Origin: Erpobdella octoculata
Taxonomy: Eukaryota; Annelida; Clitellata; Hirudinida; Erpobdellidae
Length of the DNA stretch: 64,000 nt
Assembly: GCA_963978895.1 (NCBI GenBank)
Contig: OZ022247.1
Span: 14,268,312 to 14,332,311, forward strand
Direction: 5' to 3'
Shown here one piece after another: positions 24,104-36,424 of the stretch (position 1 is its first letter; each line of letters begins with the position of its first letter). Under the pieces are notes generated by a model. That model was not told the origin of the DNA. It searched no databases and was given only the letters and a program-made list of their open reading frames with translations. The translations under genes and the position numbers were made by a program.

Positions 24104-24820
24104 GATGAAGCAACCGAGGATTTAGAAACAGACGAAACTCCAATGGAAAAATACGTCAAAGTTAACTTGACAAGAAAAGAAGAAACTGATTTGAGAGACG
24201 ATGGCGATAATTTGAAGAAAGATCCGCTGGACGATACGAAAGTTGACACCGACGAAAGAGCCGAGTTGGAATGTGAAAAGAAAACGTTCGATTGTAGCTT
24301 GGAAGAAAACAAACATGACGGCGATGAACTTCTCCAAAACAACAATAGCAATGCAGCAAGCAAAAACTCTGGAAAAAATGAGACAAGAACAGAGAACGGT
24401 ACCGAGGGTTTTAAATCAGATGAATCCACAGAAGATTCTAGATCAGATAGACTAAGAGTCATTGTAAAATCAAATAACAGTTTGATGAAGGGATTTATTG
24501 GATTTATGGAACGACGTGTTTTCGAAAAACCTTTTGAAGAGTTTCTTGAGAAAGATCTAAAGGATGTGAAGAAAGAAGAAAAAGCAGACAATTCCGATAA
24601 ACCGTGCAAAGATGTTCAGGACGAGGCATGCAAAAAAGGCTGTGATGAACCGTGCAAAAATGGCGACGATGAGCCAAAGTAAGACTCTGTTGATGAGCCA
24701 AAGAAGGACTGGAAGAAACTGTGTCAAACGGTCAAGAGACTTGACCATGTTGTTTGCGAATTGCGGTCAAAGCCACGAGTAAAGATCAAGGTATTTTGGT
24801 GTTCGTGGCCGAGTCGCATT
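24104..24820 (+). CDS. In-frame continuation of the SAP-element frame
   Basis: Directly after the TAG the frame stays open to a stop at 24,680-24,682, then continues again to about 24,823. It is acidic and Lys-rich, with Cys repeats near the end (CKDVQDEACKKGCDEPCKNG, 24,605-24,663) and a final VKRLDHVVCELRSKPRVKIK stretch. No protease, RT or integrase motif is present. The internal stops may be mutations or, for the first, a readthrough site. The young LTRs make extensive decay unlikely. Confidence 0.6.
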
Positions 24821-24860
24821 TCTTAAAAGCGATATGATGTTCGGGACGAACAGAATTAAG

Positions 24861-24873
24861 AAGGGGGTAATAA
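24861..24873 (+). promoter_or_regulatory. Polypurine tract of the SAP element
   Basis: AAGGGGGTAATAA lies immediately before the 3' LTR start TGTAAAATCG, the normal plus-strand priming position. Confidence 0.7.
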
Positions 24874-25062
24874 TGTAAAATCGCTGTTTCTACAATAGGT
24901 TTTCCCATTGATAGACGTTAAAGGACTTCGAATAACTATTATGGACATTATTATTAAACCAGAAGGTATAACTAGCCGTAACAAAGCTTCATTTATTATT
25001 TTCCAATAAAACATCAAGACCATTCTATTGAGCCCGGTATACGATTTGGTGATATCGTAACA
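24874..25062 (+). repeat. 3' LTR of the SAP-protein element
   Basis: 189 bp identical by eye to the 5' LTR, which indicates recent insertion. The flanks are TA-rich on both sides and I could not define a target duplication. Confidence 0.95.
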
Positions 25063-25269
25063 ATATATATATATATATATATATAGTTCCCGCTCGCTGA
25101 CCCGCTCCGCTCCGCTCATTTTGTGACGGATTTCAATTTTTTTTTCTATATTTGATTCCCCTTGACTCTCAAGGTTGTGTGAAAATTTCAGTACGATCGG
25201 ATGAATGGTGTAGCAATGCATAAAGGACATATATAGATATATAAAAACATTCATTTATATATATATAGA

Positions 25270-27841
25270 TAATTACAAATAACCTTGGTTTAACATAGGT
25301 TATGCGTTCTGCAAAATGTTTATTTCTTAAATTTAAGAATTTTATTTTACTTGTGATTTAAAAATTCTAATTAAGGTTCAACGTTATAAAACTGATAAAA
25401 TTTACAGCAGTTTATTCTTTAATATAAGATAACAAATAATAAAAAAATTTACTGCTGCTACTGTTGTTTATTTTCTGCATAACTTTGGTTTAATTTTTTT
25501 GACATTTTTGATTATAGTTTAAGCCGAATTGAATTACCAATTATGTGATGCCGGAAAAATATTTCGCTGTGGCGTGTTATTTGAAGAAAAAAAATTTAAA
25601 TTAATTAAAAATATTTGTTAACAAAAACTATAGTTTTTTATTTGAGTGTTATAAATACAAAAGACATTTTACCTTAAACATTTATAACTCATAAAATTGA
25701 TAAAATGTTGTTTTCCAAACCAATTGTTCTATTTTACACATGTTTAAAAAAACTGTTGTTAATTTTTTTTTTTAATTGTTGAATTAACAAACGTATATAT
25801 TTATTATTTACACAATTGAAATAAGCAAATATAGTATTGTTTATTGCTGTAATTGGCAGTTGAATTAAATATTCTGGCAGCATTAAACAGAAATAAATCA
25901 TTTAAAAACATTTATTATATCTGATTTTATGTTTTAATATTGGATCATAAAAGGTATAAATTAAGAGAAACCCCACACAATCATCTTTTAATACTTTTGT
26001 TTAAATTGATTTGTTTGTGGGTCACGGACTACCACTCAAATTGAAACTATGCAAAGAGGCGCGGCTCTAACTCCAGCAGATTTTTGTTTGTTTATTACAT
26101 CTGGACTAGCTTACGCCAATTAACAATTATTGGAAAAAATTACCGACATCAATAAAACGTTCATTTCTTTATTACTTTATAATATATAAAAAAAACGTAA
26201 TTACTCGCTAAAACTCGCTGTATTGAATTGCCGTCAATGACACTGCATTTTATTAAATTTTTAAAATGATGGAACAAAATTTAAATACAATAATAACTAA
26301 ATAAACAATTTAAGAAATTACAAATGCCATTTAAAAAATAAACTATCAGTTTTGTTCATTAAAAAATAATATCAATTTTTTCAATCCAGAAATTTAAAAT
26401 AAAAGTTTTGTTTATATATTGATTCCAATGTTTTTTTAAATTTTCTATCCTCACACATATCATATATCATGTAATTTAGAAAACTGTTGTCAAGGTTTTC
26501 CTATTTTATAGAAAATGATTTGAAAAAAATTAGATGCTACGGAATAACAATGTATGAAAGATTTTTAAAAAACAATTCATTTGTTTTTTAAATAAATAAA
26601 ATAAAGTATTACGATTTTATTATTTTAACTCTGATTAATAAGTTGTGGTTTACCAAAAAAATAAAAACATTTATGACAAATTTTATTATTAATTAATTTT
26701 AAGGCAACTTTAAAAAATTTAATTTTTAACAGTAATTATTTAAAAATTATCTTCTTAGTTTGTACTTTGAAATTTGTATCTAATTATATAAGTTTTGAAA
26801 ATGACTTTTTTATAAATTTTTCAAAAACGTTTGAGATTGGTTTAAGTGAGTGATAGTTTGTAAGCAGAAAACAATTTTTTTATCTATTGAAATAATTAAT
26901 AGAATCTGTTTGTCATTTTGTATTTTGGTGTTTGCATCTTATGATTTGCTTCTTTTACACACAAAACATTAATAGTAAATAAACAAATGTTGAGACTAAA
27001 ACCATTACACGCTGTAATTTGAATTTGAATTTTTTTCTAAAAAAAATAAAAATGAATAAAAAACATTTTCATCAAGGTCTTAATGAAAACAGTGTGAAAA
27101 CAAATCTTGAAAAATTGTGACACATGACACATGGCTTACCTGTAATGTTTATATAGGCTTTAAACTAATTAAGATTTAATAGAACTCTCGATCATTCAAA
27201 GTATAAATCGCTTACATAAAATCTTTATTTTAAAAGATTGCTTTTAAAACCTGGAATTAGAATTTATTTTTCATCTTTCATCAAAAGAATATTATAAAAA
27301 CTCGAGTATTTCATTTTAATTATTTCAAATTTTGAAAGTTTATTCATTCATTTAATTTTAAGTATAACAAGATTAATATTAAATTTTTGAAGCGATTGTT
27401 TTGCGCTAATGTTTTTTTACATTTTTATTCATCTTAAGTTTTTAAACTGCCGAAAAAATAAAAGTACAAATCTCTAAATTTCTAATGTAGATTTCAAAAT
27501 ATCTTGGCAATTTGTAAGTTAAATTTTGATTTTTAAATTATTTTCTAAACAAAAAAATCAAATAAAATTCAAAACAGTTTAAAAAAAAATTCCTCACTTT
27601 TTTTGGTTTATTGATAATGTGTTGTCATTTAATTTACGTTCGTGCTGAAAGTTACAGACTTCCTGCTAATCAAAAAGTTTGTTATATTTTGATGAAATGA
27701 ATTTGTTTATACAGACAATAAACAAGAAAAACTACTTATTACAACGTTTTTCTTAACTTGCTTTCTTGTCTGTCTGTTTGTCCACGATTTATATTTTATA
27801 TATACATTATATTTTAAATATATGTTATATTTATATATAAA
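25270..27841. other. AT-rich non-coding stretch, no gene seen
   Basis: No open frame with protein-like composition, no RNA gene and no transposon end recognised over about 2.5 kb. It differs from the rest of the window in lacking long microsatellites. Confidence 0.6.
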
Positions 27842-28440
27842 CTAGCGGGGGCACTCTGCGTTGCCCGGGGTTTTTAGAGGTTTACCTAATGCGTTTCTTT
27901 TTCGCTCCCGTTTCCTTCCCGCTTGCGCTCCCGCTCCCGGTCGTTAACCGTTCCCTGTCGCTTTCCCGCTCAATTTTTTGCTCTCAGTTCCCCCCCCCTA
28001 GATCCGATTCTACATACATACATACATACATACATACATACATACATACATACAAACATACATACATACATACATACATACATACATACATACATACATA
28101 CATACATACATACATACATACATACATACATACATACATACATACATACATACATACATACATACATACATACATACATACATACATACATACATACATA
28201 CATACATAAATACATACATACATACATACATACATACATACATACATACATACATACATACATACATACATACATACATACATACATACATACATACATA
28301 CATACATACATACATACATACATACATACATACATACATACATACATACATACATACATACATACATACATACATACATACATACATACATACATACATA
28401 CATACATACATACATACATACATACATACATACATACATA
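27842..28440 (-). mobile_element. Helitron copy G, 3' part, with a (TACA)n arm
   Basis: On the minus strand the unit runs from a TATG array (28,016-28,440 as TACA on the plus strand, with single-base variants near 28,055 and 28,209) through TAGAATCGGATC to the terminus CTAG at 27,842-27,845. The same block is found at 19,874-20,028. The 5' half is separated from it by the non-LTR retrotransposon. Confidence 0.8.
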
Positions 28441-28449
28441 CGTACGTAC

Positions 28450-30331
28450 AAAAACGTGTTCAACCGATTGGTTTCGTCTTCAGGTCGGTATCGCCATGGG
28501 GTGCTCTATTTCTCCCATATTATTCGTGCTAGCAATGCAACTACTTCTGAATTCAGTTGGTGCAAGGGTAGAAAATGTTTATATCGGCCGAGGTATTTTC
28601 ATGCCACCTCTGAGAGCTTTCATGGACGACACAACAATTATTTTGAATAAGTGTATTTCAATGAGACGGACACTCGATGTTTTCAGCGATCTACTCAAAT
28701 GGTGCGGAATGAGTTTTAAAGCATCCAAATCGAGAAGTCTCTCCCTGCGTCGCGGTAAAATTGACGAATACACCGTTTTCTCTGTTGATGGTAACAAGAT
28801 TCCAACAGTGAGCGACGAACCAGTGAAAAGTCTCGAGAGATGGTACTGTAAATCCGTGAATGATGTTGATCAGGGTGCTTCTATTCTCCGTATGGCAACT
28901 GTCTCCATGGAAAGCATTAATTTTGCTCCGCTTCAGAGCAGGTTCAAAGTGTGGATTTTGCAATTTGTTTTAGTGCCAAGACTGCTTTGGCCTCTGACAG
29001 TCTATGAAATTGGTCTGCATGTTGTGGAGAAACTAGAAAGAAAGATAGCTCGTTTTACACGTCAATGGTTGGGTCTGCCTCCGGGATTGACGTCTGTGGC
29101 TCTCTACGGCAAAACAGCCAAGCTGAGACTTCCTTTGCGGTCTTTTGTTGAAGATTTCAAGATCAGCAAACTGAGAACTCAGATGATGCTCGATAATTCA
29201 ACGGATCAGAGAGTCGCTGAGGTAAAACCAACTCTAATCTCAAGAACCAAATGGAATGCTAGAGTTGAAATAGAGAATGCCACGGTTTCTCTCCAGTGGA
29301 CTGAAAGGACCCGAGCAGTTCAGTTGGGGCGGCATGGTGTTGGATGGAACCACCATCTCTGGTGGTCCAAGGCAAACGCTCAGGAAAAATCAGACTTGAT
29401 TGTTCAGGACAGAAAGCAAGCGATAGAAAGCGAGAGAGTTGTGAAGAGCGCACAATTGTCACAGCAAGGCGACTGGACCAGATGGGAGGAGACAGTTCAG
29501 CGGTCTCTGTCATGGGAAGATATATGGCGCTATGCTCCAGTGCGGCTATCGTTCCTCATTAGATCGATGTATGATCAGCTGCCAACAGCCAGCAATTTAA
29601 AGAAATGGAAATTAATTGAGAACGATGAGTGTCAGCTCTGCGGTCAGTCGCAGTCATTGATTCATATTCTTTCCTCCTGCTCCTATTCCCTTTCTCATGG
29701 TAGATACACGTGGCGCCACAACCTTGTTCTCCAAAAGCTGCTGGGATTTGTAAAAGAGGCCTGCCAAAAAACCAACTCAATGGAGGTGAAACCTAGGAGG
29801 AGGATTTATTTTTTGAGAGAGGGATTGCCGCAGCTAAATCGCCCAAAGAGAACCCTCACGGAAGGAGAGAATGTTTTCCATGCGGCGAACGACTGGAGGG
29901 TCTCTGCCGATCTGAAAACGGAAAAGTGCTTCCCAGTTTCAATAAAGGAAAGTGGAAAAAGGCCAGACATAGTTGTTTTTTCGAGTCTGGCCAAGACATT
30001 TCTTTTTATCGAGTTGACAGTGCCTTGGGAAAGCAACATGGAGGCCAGTAACATCATGAAATTAGAAAAATACAGAGAATTGGTGTTGGATTTGGAAGCA
30101 AATGGCTCAAGAGCTGAGCTTTTTGCTGTTGAAGTCGGAGCACGCGGTTTGGTTGGTAAATCTTTGCTAAAGTTGCTGCGGGCTCTGGGAATGTCTAACA
30201 GAGAGCGGACCCGTGCAATTAAACAGATTTCTGAAGCAGCAGAATCTGCGTCATTCTGGATTTGGTTTCAAAGAGAGAAAAAAGAAGATTTTCCAAATTT
30301 AGAAGCCGCTCTCTCCGCTCCGCAAGAATAG
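28450..30331 (+). CDS. R2/R4-like non-LTR retrotransposon polyprotein, 5' truncated
   Basis: An open frame of over 620 codons enters in RT motif B (GIAMGCSISPILF), followed by the catalytic motif AFMDDTTII and the thumb. A cysteine-histidine motif follows (CQLCGQSQSLIHILSSC, about 29,632-29,683), then a restriction-like endonuclease signature (RPDIVVF...FIELTVPWE, about 29,960-30,030). This order (RT, CCHC, restriction-like endonuclease) is that of early-branching site-specific non-LTR elements such as the R2, R4 and NeSL groups. The N-terminal part, including RT motifs 0 to A, is missing. The remaining frame has no stop or shift, so the copy is young. The His-Thr-Tyr-Ile residues joined upstream come from the microsatellite. 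Confidence 0.88.
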
Positions 30332-30650
30332 AATTGCTTTGTCTTTTTTACGTGGCGATATTAAGTACCGCTACGAAAGCGAAGCCGTTATGTCGTCGAA
30401 GGTTTTCTCACTTGAATAGTCTGAATTTCTTTAACGTCGCGAGTTTATTTGCATGATAAATATCTGCCACGATGCAAGGAATGATAGAAATTCGATGTCG
30501 GAAAAGAACAAAGACATTTTCTGCCGGAGGACGTTCGTCTGTCGAACGTGGCTCGCCCCCCTTAGAACGTCAAGAAATTAAAGAGCCGAAACGTTTGCTC
30601 GAGGGGGGGTTTTCTTCTGATGACTTCCACAGAAAAGCTCTTCAGGAGTG
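30332..30650 (+). other. 3' untranslated region of the non-LTR element
   Basis: Moderately GC-rich non-coding sequence from the stop to the start of the TACA array at about 30,650, ending CTTCAGGAGTGCA. Its composition differs from the AT-rich surroundings. Confidence 0.65.
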
Positions 30651-31330
30651 CACACACACATACATACATACATACATACATACATACATACATACATACA
30701 TACATACATACATACATACATACATACATACATACATACATACACACATACATACATACATACATACATACATACATACATACATACATACATACATACA
30801 TACATACATACATACATACATACATACATACATACATACATACATACATACATACATACATACATACATACATACATACATACATACATACATACATACA
30901 TACATACATACATACATACATACATACATACATACATACATACATAGATACATACACACACATACATACTTTGAATGATCATTTAGTGCCGAAATATTGT
31001 AAAAAACACATACATACATACATACATACATACATACATACATACATACATACATACATACATACATACATACATACATAAATACATACATACATACATA
31101 CATACATACATACATACATACATACATACATACATACATACATACATACATACATACATACATACATACATACATACATACATACATACATACATACATA
31201 CTTACATACATTCATAAACACACACACAGACATACATACATACGCACATACATACATACATACATACATACATACATACATACATAAACACACACAGACA
31301 CACATATATGCACATACACATACATACATA
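30651..31330. repeat. (TACA)n array downstream of the non-LTR element
   Basis: Long TACA runs at 30,659-30,955 and 31,009-31,210 separated by a 40-bp unique segment. A mixed CACACAGACACA block follows that matches the inner part of the Helitron family (compare 50,280-50,345). Same orientation as the array at 28,016-28,440. Confidence 0.93.
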
Positions 31331-31350
31331 ACACATACATACGCATATAC

Positions 31351-33420
<2,070 letters not shown>

Positions 33421-33426
33421 TCTTTT

Positions 33427-33485
33427 AATACATACATACATAAACACACACAGACACACATATATGCACATACACATACATACAT

Positions 33486-33579
<94 letters not shown>

Positions 33580-33713
33580 CAAAATTGTTTTCTCTATATT
33601 TGATTCCCCTTGACTCTCAAGGTTGTGTGAAAATTTCATTACGATCGGATGAATGGTGTAGCAATGCATAAATAACATACATATATACAAACATTCATTT
33701 TTATATATATAGA
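33427..33713 (-). mobile_element. Helitron copy H, 5' end only
   Basis: On the minus strand it starts TCTATATATATAAAAATG at 33,713 and contains ATTCATCCGATCG and GTCAAGGGGAATC. It then passes (TA)n at 33,497-33,577 and the CACACAGACACA block, ending at about 33,427. The GC-rich GAGCGGAGC segment is missing, replaced by (TA)n. Confidence 0.82.
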
Positions 33714-33756
33714 TATATTATGTTTTATTTATTTATTATATTTTATTTTACATAAA

Positions 33757-33850
33757 CTGGGAGCGGGAAAGCCACCGAAAGCGGAACAGCGACTGATAGC
33801 AGGAAAGCGACTGGGAGCGGGAAAGCGACTGGGAGCGGGAAAGCGACGCC
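33757..33850. repeat. Isolated Helitron minisatellite remnant
   Basis: Four to five diverged units of GGGAGCGGGAAAGCGACT type without Helitron ends. Confidence 0.75.
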
Positions 33851-34685
33851 GATAAATATAAGCTCTCAGTGTTATCGGATGATCTAACATGATATGATAT
33901 TTGCCTGTGTGACATCCAGAACTTTGAAAAATATATATGTTCTTTGATGAATTCCGGGTCAACCAGCTTGATTAAGCTCAACTGTTGGCAACTTGGGAGT
34001 CCTAAAAAAAGAGGAGCATGGTGGATTACAGCGTAGAATATTTTCGATACAATTCTTTTACGGTGATAAATCTAGTGACAACCACCACTGGGTTCACACT
34101 GCATTGCTAAACGATTTGAGCTAGGCGTTGGTAAGATGGATGGGTGTTCGAAGGTGTATGCTTTTTAAAATGCTTTGTTATAAAATGTTCATTTCAGCTC
34201 CTGTGTCTAGCTTGCATCTCATTTCCATCGATGTTTTTTCACCATTCTTTCTGTGGTTGTGTTGTCTGACATGTATCAATGAACAATTTTTCTTGCAGCT
34301 CCTATACTGCAGATAATCTATGTGTTTTTTGATCATCTGATTGATGCTGAAAACTTTGACAAAATTAAAAAAAATGATTAAATTTTCCACAAGCTTGGTA
34401 CTGTTTGCCAAAAGCTGGGAATTTGTTGAAAGGATGAATTCCACTACATTATTCCTGCACTAATTTGACAACTGCTTATTAAAGTACTGGTATTTGTTTT
34501 ATCCAGAGGCGTAACTAGGGTATGGCAGGCATGGCACGTGCCATGGGCGCCAACTGAAGGGGACGCGAAAAGCGCCTAACGTATAAATACGCAAATGAAA
34601 ATAAAAAGAATATTTTTATAGATATAAATATATGTATTAAAACACTGCGTAGGAAAAAGCACGCATTCGTTTTTCGTTTGTTTCT

Positions 34686-35046
34686 CCGTGTTTTCTATGC
34701 TTAAAAGCGACGCAAACCAATTCTATAATCGAATATTAACATATGACTTTCTACCGTTGCTAGGATTTTGGAACAAGATCTTGAGTCATATTGACCTTGT
34801 TCAAAAAAGGTTACAGGACCCTAAAATGAACTTTCATAAAGCAGATTTAGATTTAAAAGTTTTCCAAAATCATTTTCATAATAAAAGATAAGCGTTAGTT
34901 AGTGACTCACTGAAAAAAGGAATTCGAATTTGCAATGAATGGGACATTGAATTTGAAAGACGTCAAAAAGAAAGAAAAGAATGGATGGCGAAACATCGAG
35001 AAAAAAAAGAAAGAGTTATGAAAGGGACTGTCGACCGTCTATTCGA
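34686..35046 (+). pseudogene. hAT transposase fragment
   Basis: LPLLGFWNKILSHIDLVQKR, LQDPKMNFHKADLDLK and (after one stop at 34,889) CNEWDIEFERRQKERK are typical of the central region of a ZMYM-type/hAT transposase. The catalytic and dimerisation parts are not in this frame. Confidence 0.65.
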
Positions 35047-35424
35047 TGTAGAGATGGGAATCGAACCCAAAATTAGAAGTTCGAGTTCGGTTCGGTTGAT
35101 CATTTTTGGGTTCGGGTTCGGTTCGGGTTCGGTCACCTTCGGGTGCGAGTTCGGTTCGAGTTCGGTCACCTTTGGGTTGGAGTTCGGTTGGGGTTCGGTC
35201 ACTCTTGGGTTCGAATTCGGTCACCTTTGTGTTCGAGTTCGGTTCGGGTTCGGTTGCTGTGGGGTTCGGTTGCTGTGGGGTTCGAGTTCGGTTCGACATT
35301 TATTCGAGTTCGAATGTAATCAACCAGTTAAAGTTTGTTGGAGTTTAGTTCAAAATGTGATGATTATTGATTGAGTTCAGTTCAATTTTTAATACACAAA
35401 TAATAGGTACATTTATTTTAACAT

Positions 35425-35625
35425 TATTTAAAAGTAAAACAAATCAAAAATCATATTTGAATTTTAAAAATATTAGTTGCTTTAGAGTTTCTGGGTTCAA
35501 TCTAGAACGACGTTCTTTGAAAATTTTTCCACAAAGAGAAAAAGCTCTCTTCCATGGAGTGCTTGTTGCAGGGATGGCAATGATCTCTATGGCAATTTTT
35601 ATCATTATGGGTTAACGACTTGGCC
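35425..35625 (-). pseudogene. hAT C-terminal dimerisation fragment
   Basis: The minus-strand translation gives AIPATSTPWKRAFSLCGKIF and ERRSRLNPETLKQLIFLK, the conserved C-terminal end of hAT transposases. It is opposite to the other transposase fragment, so a second hAT copy is probably nested here. Confidence 0.75.
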
Positions 35626-36424
35626 CTATCAATGCTTTCAAAGTTATTATATTTTTTATAAATATTTTTATTGAAAAACGACCCACTTCATTCTCTATTT
35701 CAATACACTTGAAACTATTCCAAATAGAACTATTTGTCCATGTCGCATCAACTAATCGCGCCTGATTTTGAAACACTAGCTTATCAAAGTTTTTACTATC
35801 ACTTCTAACTTTTGCTATATCAAGTTTTTTTCGATGGAGAAAAAACAATTATACGATCCATTCAGAAGCGTTCGTTTACAAAAAAAAAATGATAACAAAT
35901 TTGGATTTCTTCTTAATATGGAAGGGTTGTGTTTTTAGCCACAACAAACTAACTGAAAGAGCGTTGTGAAATTTTTGGAGAAACCTACAGTTGTGATGTG
36001 AGAAATTTTAGAATTTAGAACGCTACTATCAAGCCGTACCAAAAAATATCAAGCCCCGAACAATTACTTAATTTTATAGTTCAGTATGAAGATAAAAACG
36101 TTTTTCCCAATATGTGTGATTTTTTTACCCAATTACTAAAAGCTAAAGCTTAAGAAGTTTTTTTAGAAAAAAAAACGTAAGTAACCTATCGTCGGAGAGG
36201 GGCGCAAGATCGGTGTTTGCCATAGGTGCCATTTATCCTAGGAACGCCACTGCACTGGTTTTATCTTGGCTGGTAACACCGCTTATTCGGCTGCTATTCT
36301 AATCGCTTGATTTAGAGTCAAGTCATTCTCACAAAGAAATATTTCTAGAAAAGTCCTACCAGCACATCCAAGCACAATTTTATCTCTTATCATGGGTTCG
36401 AGCTATTCTCCAAAAGCACGTGAT

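Larger units (their letters stand above)
22273..25269 (-). mobile_element. Helitron copy C, mirror-image composite, interrupted by the SAP LTR element
   Basis: On the minus strand it starts TCTATATATATAAATG at 25,269, with the 5' block at 25,085-25,250. It ends at CTAG (22,273-22,276). The minisatellite arms face each other around a short (TA)n near 22,698. The left-facing 3' end of the composite is deleted near 23,085, and the LTR element occupies 23,091-25,062. Only the bases TA separate its 3' end from the 5' end of Helitron I. Confidence 0.85.
34504..36257 (+). mobile_element. hAT-type DNA transposon with 8-bp target duplication
   Basis: The left end is CAGAGGCGTAACTAGG. The right end, on the minus strand, is CAGTGCAGTGGCGTTCCTAGG-like. 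Both are flanked by the same 8 bp, GTTTTATC (34,496-34,503 and 36,258-36,265). Inside are a transposase fragment and a second hAT-like fragment. The 35,060-35,310 stretch is TTCGGG-rich. Confidence 0.85.

Noticed and set aside
29259..29780. Minus-strand frames within the non-LTR element
   Set aside because: Shadows of the intact plus-strand RT/endonuclease frame, with no recognisable motif.
30612..30650. Hammerhead-like CTGATGA followed by GAAA at the 3' end of the non-LTR element
   Set aside because: The bases between do not form helix II and no compensating helix I or III exists.
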